From the NCBI GenBank assembly GCA_038316355.1, contig JBBQAO010000028.1:1-40271 (forward strand): a stretch of DNA of 40,271 nucleotides, given 5' to 3'. The notes beneath the pieces are model-generated. The model was not told the DNA's origin. It searched no databases and saw only the letters and a list, made by a program, of their open reading frames with translations. Each line of letters starts with the position of its first letter. Position 1 is the first letter of the stretch. This DNA comes from Ga0077527 sp038316355 (GTDB lineage Bacteria; Pseudomonadota; Gammaproteobacteria; Burkholderiales; SG8-41). This document shows positions 17,133 to 25,955 of the stretch, piece after piece. The translations under genes were made by a program, and so were the position numbers.

Positions 17133-18122
17133 ATGAAACTGAACGCCTGCATTTGCTGCCGTACGCTGCTGCTGATTCCCCTGCTTGCGCAATCCGCGAT
17201 GACCAACGCCTGGGCTGCGGAAACCTATCCCAACCGCTCCATACGTCTGGTGGTACCGTTCCCGCCGGGCGCCAGCCCGAATGATATCGTCGGCCGCCTG
17301 ATCGGCAAACACGTCACGGACAGCATCGGGCAGCAGGTCATCGTCGACAACCGCGCCGGCGCCGGCGGCACCATCGGCGCGGACGTCGTCGCCAAGGCCA
17401 ATCCCGATGGCTACACGCTGCTGGTCACCAGCACCACCCTGACAATTTCACCGAACGTTTATCGCAAGCTGCCCTACGACGTCGACAAAGACCTGCAGCC
17501 GGTGACCATGATCGCGTCGGCACCAATGCTGATCTTCGTCAACACCGGCGTCCCCGCCAACACGCTGCAGGAACTGATTGCTTACGTCAAAGCACGACCG
17601 GGGCAATTCAATTTCAGCTCCGGTGGCACCGGCACCGTGCCACATTTCGCCGGTGAACTGCTGAACTTCATGGTGAAAATACGCATGACCCACGTCCCGT
17701 ACAAGGGTGGCGCACCGGCAACAGCGGCAATGATCAGCGGGGAAGTCTCCATGTACATCGACACCCCCACGGCCATGCTGCAATTCGTGAAGCAGGGGAA
17801 AATCAAGGCGCTCGGCGTCGCGGCGAAAGAGCGGTTTGCACTGCTGCCCGAAGTGCCGACGATGGCGGAAGCAGGCCTGCCCGGTTACGAAATCAGGGTC
17901 TGGTACGGCTTTTTTGTCCCGGCCAAAACACCACGGCCCATTGTTGACAGACTGCACAGCGAAACCGCCAAGGCGCTGGCGACCGATGACGTGAAATCCC
18001 GTCTCGCCGCCATCGGCACCCAAGTTGCGGGCAACGGACCCGATGAATTCCGCTTGATAGTACAGGCCGAATTGCAAAAATGGGCAAAGGTGGCACGGGA
18101 AAGCGGTATCAAACCGGAATAA
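17133..18122 (+). CDS. Bug/TTT-family periplasmic solute receptor (7 of 10)
   Basis: A 329-aa Bug receptor; the signal peptide (cleavage near AWAAE, residue about 29) contains two Cys, ACICC. Blocks: YPNRSIRLVVPFPPGASPND, VIVDNRAGAGGTIG, PDGYTLLVTS, FNFSSGGTG, HVPYKGGAPA and KALGVAAKERF. AAGGAGGAG gives a strong ribosome site. It is convergent with the NMT1-type binding protein gene, with stops 20 bp apart. Confidence 0.93.
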   Translation: MKLNACICCRTLLLIPLLAQSAMTNAWAAETYPNRSIRLVVPFPPGASPNDIVGRLIGKHVTDSIGQQVIVDNRAGAGGTIGADVVAKANPDGYTLLVTSTTLTISPNVYRKLPYDVDKDLQPVTMIASAPMLIFVNTGVPANTLQELIAYVKARPGQFNFSSGGTGTVPHFAGELLNFMVKIRMTHVPYKGGAPATAAMISGEVSMYIDTPTAMLQFVKQGKIKALGVAAKERFALLPEVPTMAEAGLPGYEIRVWYGFFVPAKTPRPIVDRLHSETAKALATDDVKSRLAAIGTQVAGNGPDEFRLIVQAELQKWAKVARESGIKPE

Positions 18123-18142
18123 GCCGTTCAAGATGCGAGCGG

Positions 18143-19090
18143 TTAGCGACCCGCGAAAGCCTTATCGTGCAGCGACAGATCCACATAAGGCATGGGATCG
18201 GTCAGGGTTTTCTGCGGCACACCGAAACGCGTGCGCAGCGCCAGCACGGTGCGGATGCCTTCGAGATCGAGTGCAAGGTCACGCCAGAATCCGCCTTTCT
18301 CGTCGAGCAGGATATCCAGTGACAACCGCGCCAGTTCCGGCGTCATGGAACTGGCGTTCGCCATCAGCAGATCGGCGGCGGCGCTGCGGTTGTTGCAGTC
18401 ATACAACCAGTCCATGGCATCGCGATAACCGCGCATAAAACCGATCACCGCGGCCTGGTTGTTTTTGATCCACGCCCTTTGCGCAAAACCGGTACGCCCC
18501 TGGTAACGACCGAGCAGTTCACGCGCCGTACCCAGTTTGGTGAAACCCTGGTCGGCGGCAATCTTGTCCAGCGGCGTGGCGAGCAGGCCCGCAGCATAAT
18601 TTCCGTCGAGCATCGCACGCAGGCGCATCGGGCCGCCCCCGGTGCGTTCGTAAGTCACATCGGCATCGCTCATGCCGGCGCGCACGATCATCTCGCGCAG
18701 AATGAAGGCATAACCGGTGGTCAGTGCATCCACTGCGATCTTCTTGCCGCGCAGATCTGCTACCGACTTGATGTCGGGTGAGGCCATCAGGCTCTGGAAA
18801 CTGTCGTCCACCCCCATGAAGGCAACCAGATCGCAGTTGCCCGCGTATTCTGCTTCTCCCTGCCCTTCCTGATACGCCACCAGGTTGTCCATGGCGGTCA
18901 CGGTCAGGTCGAACATGCCCTCGATCAGGTTTTTCATCAGGAACACCGAATTCGGCGTATGCGTGATGTTCACCTCAATGCCATGTTTTGCGAAGAATCC
19001 CTGGCGCTGCGCCACCCAGGCCGGCAGCGAATAACCGCCGCCGAAGGTGATCATGCTGACGGTCTGCCGCGGCTTGTTTGCGTTGGGCAT
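18143..19090 (-). CDS. NMT1/THI5-like ABC-type substrate-binding protein without a visible signal peptide
   Basis: A 315-aa periplasmic-binding-protein-fold polypeptide of the NMT1/SsuA/TauA-like group. Landmarks: VSMITFGGGYSLPAWVAQRQGFF, GIEVNITHTPNS, a mid-protein VADLRGKKIAVDA and a C-terminal WLYDCNNR. Relatives bind pyrimidine, sulfonate or other organic ligands for ABC uptake. The deduced N-terminus (MPNANKPRQT) has no hydrophobic signal, and no ABC ATPase or permease adjoins it, so it may be cytoplasmic or depend on an unseen upstream start. The ATG at 19090 has only a weak GAGAG site. It is divergent from an alpha/beta hydrolase gene. Confidence 0.85.
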   Translation of the reverse strand: MPNANKPRQTVSMITFGGGYSLPAWVAQRQGFFAKHGIEVNITHTPNSVFLMKNLIEGMFDLTVTAMDNLVAYQEGQGEAEYAGNCDLVAFMGVDDSFQSLMASPDIKSVADLRGKKIAVDALTTGYAFILREMIVRAGMSDADVTYERTGGGPMRLRAMLDGNYAAGLLATPLDKIAADQGFTKLGTARELLGRYQGRTGFAQRAWIKNNQAAVIGFMRGYRDAMDWLYDCNNRSAAADLLMANASSMTPELARLSLDILLDEKGGFWRDLALDLEGIRTVLALRTRFGVPQKTLTDPMPYVDLSLHDKAFAGR

Positions 19091-19186
19091 CGTGAACTCT
19101 CGAAAAGGAATGACCGCAACAATACACGACGCTCCAGAGCGTGAGTAGAATGCCCGCTCGTCCCCCACCGTGAGCAATCCCACATC

Positions 19187-20407
19187 ATGAACGCGCCCGT
19201 GACCCGCCGCTGGACCGAACAACGCTGGCTGATCGACAACGTCATCCGCTCGGTCGGTATTGACTGGGACCAGCCACGCAGCATCAACTACAACGCGCCC
19301 TGCGGGTCTGAGGCCAACGCCGACTTCGCCGCCATCCGTGACCGCGTCAAGAAACACGCCGACATCTCGCCCGCGTTCGAAACCGCTGCGCGCCGTCGTG
19401 AAGCCAAGGCACAGGCGGCGGAAACCGCTGAAGAATGGGTCACTGCGCGCCAGAACTATTTCATCGCCGCCGTGCAATATGCCGCCGCGCAATGGCCGTA
19501 CGACGAGAACAACGAAAAAAACCTGGCGCTCAACCTGCGTAAACGCGAGTGTTATCTGAATTACGCCAAATACGCCGACCGCAAAGTCGAGGCGGCGTGG
19601 ATCCCGTTCCAGGGCAAGGTGCTGCCCGGCTGGTGGCATCTGCCGCCGGGCTACAACGGCGGGCGCATCCCGGCTGTGGTGTCGATCCCGGGGATGGACG
19701 GATTCAAGGAGGCGAGCGTCGCGATGTACGGCGACCGCTGGCTGTCGCGCGGCATCGCCGTGTTGAGCGTTGAAGGCCCGGGGCAATACGAAAGCGCGGT
19801 ATTGGGCATCCCCGTCAGCATGCCCAACTGGATCGAGGCGGGTCACGCGATCATGGACTGGATGGTGACGCGGCCGGAGATCGACCCCCAGCGCATCGGT
19901 GTCGTTGGCCAGAGCTTCGGTTCGTTCTTCGCGACCATCTCCTGCGCCAGCGAATCCCGCTACCGGGCCTGCGCGATCACCGCCACCTGCCTCGAGCCCG
20001 GATTCCACACCATCTTCGAAGAAGCCTCGCCCACCTTCAAGCAGCGCTTTATGTACATGTCCGGCTACACCGACGAGGCCGCGTTCGACGAATTTCGCAA
20101 GTCACTGACCTGGGAAGGCCATGCCGACAAGATCCGCATCCCGTATTTGTGCGTGGCCGGGGAATCCGATGAACTGTCCCCGCTGGCGCACACTGAGCGC
20201 CTGCTGGCGACGCTGCAATGTCCGAAACGGCTGGTGGTGTATCAAGACAGCCGCCACTCGGTAGGCAACGTACCCGCTGCCAGTCTCGGTCCCGCGCCTG
20301 CAGTACTGGTGGCAGACTGGATGAATGCGCGGCTGACGGGCAAACCATTCGCCAGTGAACGCTGGTTTGTCGAGGCCAGCGGACGAATCACCAAAACTCC
20401 GTATTGA
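19187..20407 (+). CDS. Alpha/beta hydrolase, FrsA/2,6-dihydroxypseudooxynicotine hydrolase-like
   Basis: A 406-aa hydrolase with a helical N-terminal cap (about 1-140) followed by an alpha/beta core. VSIPGMDGFKE is the oxyanion strand, VVGQSFGSFFA carries the nucleophile Ser, AGESDELSP the acid and SRHSVG the His. The architecture matches C-C bond hydrolases and FrsA-like esterases rather than simple lipases; the substrate is unknown. The start is the ATG at 19187, with no good ribosome site. It is divergent from the NMT1-like gene, 96 bp away, suggesting a shared control region. A REP-like palindrome follows its stop. Confidence 0.87.
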   Translation: MNAPVTRRWTEQRWLIDNVIRSVGIDWDQPRSINYNAPCGSEANADFAAIRDRVKKHADISPAFETAARRREAKAQAAETAEEWVTARQNYFIAAVQYAAAQWPYDENNEKNLALNLRKRECYLNYAKYADRKVEAAWIPFQGKVLPGWWHLPPGYNGGRIPAVVSIPGMDGFKEASVAMYGDRWLSRGIAVLSVEGPGQYESAVLGIPVSMPNWIEAGHAIMDWMVTRPEIDPQRIGVVGQSFGSFFATISCASESRYRACAITATCLEPGFHTIFEEASPTFKQRFMYMSGYTDEAAFDEFRKSLTWEGHADKIRIPYLCVAGESDELSPLAHTERLLATLQCPKRLVVYQDSRHSVGNVPAASLGPAPAVLVADWMNARLTGKPFASERWFVEASGRITKTPY

Positions 20408-20417
20408 TTCGACATAT

Positions 20418-20457
20418 AGCCCCTCTCCCGCGTGCGGGAGAGGGGTTGGGGCGAGGG
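20418..20457. repeat. REP-like palindrome, left copy
   Basis: CCCCTCTCCC-GCGTGC-GGGAGAGGGG followed by TTGGGGCGAGGG. The element ends right before the ATG of the DUF559 gene and has an inverted counterpart at 20799-20836. Such C/G-rich palindromes are dispersed repeats in many proteobacteria. Confidence 0.8.
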
Positions 20458-20459
20458 CA

Positions 20460-20841
20460 ATGCTCATCCATAAAGCAAAATCCCTGCGCACCAACCAGAC
20501 CGCCGCCGAACAACGCCTGTGGTACCACCTGCGCGCCCACCGCTACATGGGTTTGAAATTCAAACGCCAGAAACCAATCTGGCCGCTACATAGTTGATTT
20601 TATTTGCATGGAACACCGGCTGATCATCGAACTCGACGGTGGCCAGCATGCTGAGCAGATGAGCTACGATCAGCAACGCGACACATGGCTGCGTCGTCAG
20701 GGTTATACGGTGTTGCGGTTCTGGAATAACGATGTGATGCAGAAAACAGAAGCGGTGTTAGAGCAGATACGGGATGTTATTTTGACGTCCACTGCCTCCC
20801 TCTCCCCTAACCCCTCTCCCACTCGTGGGAGAGGGGAATGA
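20460..20841 (+). pseudogene. DUF559 (Vsr-like) endonuclease-domain gene, frameshifted
   Basis: The first frame reads LRTNQTAAEQRLWYHLRAHR and GLKFKRQKPI, then stops at 20597. The next frame continues GRYIVDFICMEHRLIIELDG, GQHAEQMSYDQQRD and YTVLRFWNNDVM. Together they make a standard DUF559 domain (restriction-endonuclease-like fold related to Vsr), including the E-L-D-G-x-Q-H core. One extra T at about 20580 accounts for the shift. The last 16 codons are translated from the right-hand REP-like palindrome. Either a recent pseudogene or a single-base sequence error. Confidence 0.85.
20799..20836. repeat. REP-like palindrome, right copy (inverted)
   Basis: Reverse-complemented, this reads CCCCTCTCCC-ACGAGT-GGGAGAGGGG then TTAGGGGAGAGGG, matching the left copy at 20418-20457 in the opposite orientation. 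The pair brackets the DUF559 gene like terminal inverted repeats. Confidence 0.8.
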
Positions 20842-20867
20842 AAATCATGAGGGGCAGGAATAGCGGG

Positions 20868-21851
20868 TTATTCCGGTTTGATGCCGGCGGCCTGCACCAC
20901 CTTGCCCCATTTGGTGACTTCGGAACGCACCAGCGTCGAGAATTCTTCCGGCGTATTGCCTACCGGGTCGGCACCACTGGCCAGGAAACGCTCGCGCACG
21001 CCGGGATCCTGCAGCGCGAACACCACGCTCTTGTGCAACTTGGCGACGATGTCCTTCGGCGTACCCGCTGGCGCCATCAGACCGTACCACTGCACGGCGT
21101 CATAACCGCTAACACCCTGTTCGGCGATGGTGGGAATGTTCGGCGCAATCTTTGAGCGCGCGGCACTGGTCACGCCATAGGCATGCACGCGGCCGGCTTT
21201 AAGCTGCTGGGTGCCGGTGATCATGTTGGTGATCATGAATGGCACATAACCGGCGATCAGATCAGAAATGGCCGTGTTCGCGCTCTTGTAAGGCACATGC
21301 ACCATCTTCAGCCCGGCCATGCTCAGGAACATTTCCATGCACAGGTGCAGATTGGAGCCGGTGCCCGCCGATCCAAACTCCAGCTTGCCGGGACGGGATT
21401 TCGAAAAAGCGATCAACTCCTTGATGTTTTTCGGCTGCATCGAAGGATGTCCCACCAATATGTTAGGCAGGACCACGAACTGGCTGACCGGCGCGAAATC
21501 GCGCACCGGATCGAAGGGCAGATTCTTCTGCATCGACGGCTGGATGGTCATGCTGCTGATCGCCGTCAGCAGCGTGTAGCCGTCGGGCGCCGCACGCGCA
21601 ACCGCTTCACTGCCGACAATGGAGCCGGCTCCGGGACGGTTCTCGGCTAGGACCCGTTGGCCAAGAAACTCATCCATCTTGGGCGTGACCATGCGTGTCG
21701 TCGAGTCGGTACCGCCACCGGCTCCGGAAGGAATGATGATCCTGATCGCCCGCACCGGATAGTTCTGCTGTGCTGCAGCGCTGAAGATTGCACCCAACAG
21801 GGCAAGACTTAACAAACCGCAGGCGCTCCGGACGTAATTACTGGCTGACAT
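20868..21851 (-). CDS. Bug/TTT-family periplasmic solute receptor (8 of 10)
   Basis: A 327-aa Bug receptor; signal peptide with cleavage near SAAAQQ (about residue 27). Blocks: YPVRAIRIIIPSGAGGGTD, VLAENRPGAGSIVG, PDGYTLLTA, LEFGSAGTGSN, HVPYKSANTA and HAYGVTSAARS. The glycine of the YKG motif is replaced by Ser. The ATG at 21851 has GGAG 6 nt upstream. It is divergent from the metallo-beta-lactamase-fold gene across 235 bp. Confidence 0.92.
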   Translation of the reverse strand: MSASNYVRSACGLLSLALLGAIFSAAAQQNYPVRAIRIIIPSGAGGGTDSTTRMVTPKMDEFLGQRVLAENRPGAGSIVGSEAVARAAPDGYTLLTAISSMTIQPSMQKNLPFDPVRDFAPVSQFVVLPNILVGHPSMQPKNIKELIAFSKSRPGKLEFGSAGTGSNLHLCMEMFLSMAGLKMVHVPYKSANTAISDLIAGYVPFMITNMITGTQQLKAGRVHAYGVTSAARSKIAPNIPTIAEQGVSGYDAVQWYGLMAPAGTPKDIVAKLHKSVVFALQDPGVRERFLASGADPVGNTPEEFSTLVRSEVTKWGKVVQAAGIKPE

Positions 21852-22086
21852 GCTGATCTCCCCTCTTGGCATCCGGATTATTGATCCTGACAATTATTGA
21901 ATTGCTTGATGATTCTCGCTGTGGACCCGGCGCTTGTAAAGCTTGGCAGAGCCTGGAAACACGATCGGCCCAGCCCGTATTCCCGCGAACCGACAAAATT
22001 CCGGTAACTTTAGCTGCATCTTCCACGGGCATAATATGCGCCGATGCAGCCGGGAGAGGCCCGACTGCAATACTCCGGAGGAAACC

Positions 22087-22986
22087 ATGTTGCGCATCAT
22101 GCTTGCCGTCATCGCCCTGAGTTTCACAGTCAGTGCCGTAGCCCAGGACCAGCCTGCCGCGGCGCCCGCGGAAAAACCGCCGCTGTTTGCCACCACCAAA
22201 GTCGAAGGCACCGACAACGTCTACGTCTTCCGTTACGGCAACCATCAGGCGATGTTCGTCGTCACCTCCGCCGGGGTGATTGCCACCGACCCCATCGGCT
22301 ACGGCCGGCCGCAGGCGGTGACCACCTACATCGAAGAAATCAAAAAGGTGACCAGCCAGCCGATCAAGTACCTGATCTACAGCCATCACCATTTCGACCA
22401 CATCGCCGGAGGCCAGCCGTTCAAGGATGCCGGCGCGAAGATCATCGCCCACAAGCGCGCGAAGGAAAGGCTAGCCGTGATCAAGGACCCGCACACGCCG
22501 CTGCCCGACGAGGTGATTGATAAAATACGCGTCATCAAACTCGGCGAAACCACGCTGGAGCTGACCTACCACGGCCTCAATCATTCCGACAGCACCATCG
22601 CCATGCGCCTGCCCAAGGAAAAAATCCTGTTTGTGGTGGATACCCTGCCGGTGGGCTCGGTACCCGGCCGCGGCATGATTGACTTCCATCCGCTCGAAGC
22701 CGAAAAATCCATCGAATCCATGCTGGCGATGGACTGGGAGCGGCTGATCCCCGGCCATCCAGGTGCACCCAACGGCCGTCTCGGCACCAAGGATGACGTG
22801 CGTGCGCAGTTGCAGTTCCTGCGCGACGCCTCTGCAGCCGTTAAAACTGCGGCGCGCGAAGGCAAATGCTGGGAACCGGCGGAAAAGGAAGTCACGCTGC
22901 CAAAATACGAATCCTGGCCCGGCTACAAAAACAACCTGCCGTTCGTGCTGCGCCGCTACTGCGGACTGTGGGGCCGCGGCACCTGA
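22087..22986 (+). CDS. Exported metallo-beta-lactamase-fold hydrolase
   Basis: A 299-aa MBL-fold protein. The signal peptide is cleaved near AVAQ (residue about 20). The zinc motif H-x-H-x-D-H appears as YSHHHFDHIAGG near residue 100; later metal-ligand segments are YHGLNHSDST, LFVVDTLP and IPGHPG. The fold hydrolyses thioesters, lactones, sulfates, beta-lactams and others; the arrangement resembles the broad subclass annotated simply as MBL fold metallo-hydrolase. GGAGG lies 5 nt before the ATG. An intrinsic terminator follows. Confidence 0.9.
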   Translation: MLRIMLAVIALSFTVSAVAQDQPAAAPAEKPPLFATTKVEGTDNVYVFRYGNHQAMFVVTSAGVIATDPIGYGRPQAVTTYIEEIKKVTSQPIKYLIYSHHHFDHIAGGQPFKDAGAKIIAHKRAKERLAVIKDPHTPLPDEVIDKIRVIKLGETTLELTYHGLNHSDSTIAMRLPKEKILFVVDTLPVGSVPGRGMIDFHPLEAEKSIESMLAMDWERLIPGHPGAPNGRLGTKDDVRAQLQFLRDASAAVKTAAREGKCWEPAEKEVTLPKYESWPGYKNNLPFVLRRYCGLWGRGT

Positions 22987-23009
22987 TCAACGGCTACCGC
23001 GTAATAAAG

Positions 23010-23031
23010 CCCCGCTGCGGCGGGGTTTTTT
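23010..23031 (+). terminator. Intrinsic terminator of the MBL-fold gene
   Basis: CCCCGC (23010-23015) pairs with GCGGGG (23020-23025) around TGCG, followed by six T. It lies 23 nt after the stop. Confidence 0.88.
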
Positions 23032-23119
23032 GTTGATGACGATCGGCCCACTCGCCTCCACCGGCATCAGGCCGCCATTTCCGGAGTCCCCACATAGCGG
23101 ACTTATTGTCGCTGTCTGC

Positions 23120-23148
23120 TTGCATTCCTGAAAATATATCAGTAATAG
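23120..23148 (+). promoter_or_regulatory. Sigma70-type promoter candidate for the efflux operon
   Basis: TTGCAT (23120-23125) and TAATAG (23143-23148) are separated by exactly 17 bp in a locally AT-rich spot, about 90 bp before the EmrA-like start codon. Confidence 0.5.
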
Positions 23149-23238
23149 TCAAAACACAAAGCGGACTTGGCGGCGTCCGCACCCGCGTGCACCACGCATC
23201 GCGGCACAACAACCCGATCGTCCGAGTGACAACCCTTC

Positions 23239-24384
23239 ATGGCCAACGAGGAACCCAGCGGCGTACAGCCGCGAGCCGGACACAGCGCGGTCCGGGCAAA
23301 CAGGTTTGCCCGCCCCAAATCGTGGCTGCTGGCTGCTGCTGCCCTCGGTCTGCTGGTCTGGATCGTGCACTGGTCATATTTCCGCTGGACCCACGTCTAC
23401 ATCGACGACGCCCGGATCGACGGCGAGATCATCACGCTGTCGAGTCGCGTATCGGGCTGGGTCACCGAACTGCCCGTCATTGAAAGCGAAATCGTCAAGA
23501 AAGGCGATCTGCTGTTCCACATCGACGATCGTGATTCGCGGCTGCAGCGCGATGCGCTGGTCGCACGTCTTCAGGCCGTTGAAGGCCAGATGGCGGGAGT
23601 GCGCGCCCGCAGCGGCCAGGTCGATCTCGAAACAGAGGGCAAGTACCAGAGCGAAAACCATCGCCTGAAGGCCGCCGAAGCCGCGGCTGCCGCGCTTGAT
23701 GCGCAGCTCAAGCAGGCCCGGGATGACTACGAACGTGCGCGCGAACTCGCCGCCGCGAAATGGCTCTCGCCGCAGGCCATGGAGCGGGCACGCACCGCCT
23801 ACCAGGCGGCACAGGAAAACCACCGCAAGGCACTCGCCGACATTGCTTCGGTGCGCGGCACCGTTGCCGCCGCACACGGCAGCCGGCGCGAACTGCAGGT
23901 CATGCAACACCAATACACTACTCTCGCACGCCAGGTCGATGAGATCCGCGCCGAAATCCGCCGCCGCGACATTGACATTGCCGATCGCGTCATCACCAGC
24001 CCGGACAACGGTCGTGTGGTCAAAACCTTTGTCCGCAAGGGTGAACACGTCTCGACCGGGCAGCGCATCCTGATGTTCCACAATCCAGAAGCGATCTGGG
24101 TCGAAGCCAACGTCAAGGAAACCGACATCGCCCGGCTGAAACCGGGCATGGAGGTGGACATCAAAGTCGACGCCTACCCCGGCCGCACTTTCAAGGGCGA
24201 GATCTTCCGCATCGGGCGTGCGGCAACCAGCAAATTCGCGCTGATCCCCGACCCCAACCCCAGCGGCAACTTCACCAAGATCACGCAACGCCTGCCGGTG
24301 CGCATCCAGCTCACACAGAAAGATCCTGTGCTCCGACCCGGCATGATGGTCGAGGTGACCATTGCAGCCCGCCGCAACGACTGA
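23239..24384 (+). CDS. HlyD/EmrA-family membrane fusion protein
   Basis: A 381-aa periplasmic adaptor. One N-terminal membrane helix (about residues 30-50) is followed by the biotinyl-lipoyl half YIDDARIDGEIITLSSRVSG, a long Ala/Arg/Glu-rich coiled coil (about 95-230), the second lipoyl half ITSPDNGRVV and a beta-barrel with WVEANVKETDIARLKPG. This matches EmrA-type adaptors that link an inner-membrane pump to an outer-membrane channel. The ribosome site is weak. The pump gene overlaps its 3' end by 23 bp. No TolC-like gene is in the window. Confidence 0.92.
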   Translation: MANEEPSGVQPRAGHSAVRANRFARPKSWLLAAAALGLLVWIVHWSYFRWTHVYIDDARIDGEIITLSSRVSGWVTELPVIESEIVKKGDLLFHIDDRDSRLQRDALVARLQAVEGQMAGVRARSGQVDLETEGKYQSENHRLKAAEAAAAALDAQLKQARDDYERARELAAAKWLSPQAMERARTAYQAAQENHRKALADIASVRGTVAAAHGSRRELQVMQHQYTTLARQVDEIRAEIRRRDIDIADRVITSPDNGRVVKTFVRKGEHVSTGQRILMFHNPEAIWVEANVKETDIARLKPGMEVDIKVDAYPGRTFKGEIFRIGRAATSKFALIPDPNPSGNFTKITQRLPVRIQLTQKDPVLRPGMMVEVTIAARRND

Positions 24385-25933
24385 AGAACTGTTCGCCCGT
24401 TACGGGCCGGCGTACCGCTGGCTCGCAACGGTCACGGTGATGCTGGGCACGATTTCGGCAGTGCTGACCACCACCAGCGTCAACGTCGCGATACCCGACA
24501 TCATGGGTGCATTCGGCATCGGCCAGGACCGCGCACAGTGGCTGTCCACCGGCACGCTCGCCGCCATGACCGTCGGCATGCTGCTCAATGCCTGGCTGAT
24601 GCAGCGTTTCGGCCAGCGCAACGTCTTCGTCGGGTCGCTGGCCGTGTTCATCGTGGCACTGATGCTCGCCGGACTCGCTCCCAACGAAAACGTGCTGATC
24701 TTCTCCCGCATCGTGCAGGGTGCCGTCGCCGGCATCCTGCAGCCGCTGGCGATGTACACGCTGTTCCGGGTGTTTCCGCCAAACCAGCGCGGCGCGGCAA
24801 TGGGATTTTTCGGCATGAGCGTGATCCTCGGTCCGGCCATCGGTCCGACGCTCGGCGGCGTGCTGATCGACCTGTTCAACTGGCGGTTCATTTTTTTCGC
24901 CCCGATGGCGGTCAGCATGCTGGCCATCATCATCGGCGGCCTGTTCCTGCCGGGACGCGAAGGCAGCAGCGACCGCGCGCGTTTCGACTGGTCGGGTTTC
25001 GTGCTGCTGTCGGTCGCCATCGCCACCCTGCTCACCGCACTCTCCAACGGCCAGCGCGAAGGCTGGAACTCGGACTATGTGCTGTCGCTGTTCGCGGTTG
25101 CCGCCGTCACCGGCGGCGCCTTCATCGTGTGGTCCCTCCGGGCTGACGCCCCTCTGGTCAACCTGCGCCTATTTGCCAACCCCCGCTTTGCGGCGGCTTC
25201 TGCCGTGGGCCTGATCTACGGCGCGGGAATATTCGGCTCCACCTATCTGGTGCCACTGTTCGTGCAGACCATACAACACGCAACACCGCTCGCCGCCGGA
25301 CTCCTGCTGATGCCCGCCGGCCTGGTGATGGGGGCGTTGATGCCCATAGGCGGCTACATGAGCGACCGCATTTCCCCGACAGCGCTGATCATCACCGGCC
25401 TGCTGTTCTTTGCAGTTTCGGCTTTCTGGCTCGCCAGCGTCGACACCAACATGCCGTTCTGGACCATCGCCTGGGCAGTCGTGCTGTCACGAATCGGCAT
25501 CTCGCTGATCAAACCGGCACTGAACCTCACCGCCATGCGGGCAGTCACGCCGGAGTTGCTCAGCCAGGGTGCCGGGATGATCAATTTCGTGCGCCAGCTG
25601 GGCGGCGCCTTCGGCGTCAACCTGCTGTCGGTCCTGCTCGACCGCCGGACTTTTTTCCACAGTGACACGCTGACCGCGATGCAGACCGCCGCCAACTCCA
25701 CGACTCTGGAGCTGCTGCGTCATATCGAAGCACTGCTCGCCCGCGCGGGCGTACCCGAAGATCTGCAGGGTCCGGCTGCGCTGGATTTCCTCGGCAAGGT
25801 GATCCACGCACAGGCCTACACCATGGGATTTCGCGACAGTTTCCTCGCTGTCGCCATCGTCTACGTATTTGCCATCATCCCTGCGTGGCTCATGGCACGA
25901 TCCGGCACGACATCAATGCGCAGACAGCGCTGA
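24362..25933 (+). CDS. MFS transporter, DHA2 family (EmrB-like)
   Basis: A 523-aa, 14-helix drug:H+ antiporter. Typical motifs are LTTTSVNVAIPDI in helix 1, LMQRFGQRNVF in the first cytoplasmic loop, and the motif-C region GMSVILGPAIGPTLGG in helix 5. The start is TTG at 24362 with GAGG 6 nt upstream, inside the adaptor gene, so the two proteins are translationally coupled. With the EmrA-like adaptor it should export a hydrophobic or amphipathic compound across the inner membrane; the substrate is unknown. Confidence 0.92.
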   Translation: MQPAATTEELFARYGPAYRWLATVTVMLGTISAVLTTTSVNVAIPDIMGAFGIGQDRAQWLSTGTLAAMTVGMLLNAWLMQRFGQRNVFVGSLAVFIVALMLAGLAPNENVLIFSRIVQGAVAGILQPLAMYTLFRVFPPNQRGAAMGFFGMSVILGPAIGPTLGGVLIDLFNWRFIFFAPMAVSMLAIIIGGLFLPGREGSSDRARFDWSGFVLLSVAIATLLTALSNGQREGWNSDYVLSLFAVAAVTGGAFIVWSLRADAPLVNLRLFANPRFAAASAVGLIYGAGIFGSTYLVPLFVQTIQHATPLAAGLLLMPAGLVMGALMPIGGYMSDRISPTALIITGLLFFAVSAFWLASVDTNMPFWTIAWAVVLSRIGISLIKPALNLTAMRAVTPELLSQGAGMINFVRQLGGAFGVNLLSVLLDRRTFFHSDTLTAMQTAANSTTLELLRHIEALLARAGVPEDLQGPAALDFLGKVIHAQAYTMGFRDSFLAVAIVYVFAIIPAWLMARSGTTSMRRQR

Positions 25934-25955
25934 CTTTCCAAAAACGTCGCTGCAC

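Noticed and set aside
19091..20008. N-terminal extension of the NMT1-like protein to 20008
   Set aside because: It is the antisense shadow of the alpha/beta hydrolase gene; the family alignment begins at MPNANKPRQT.
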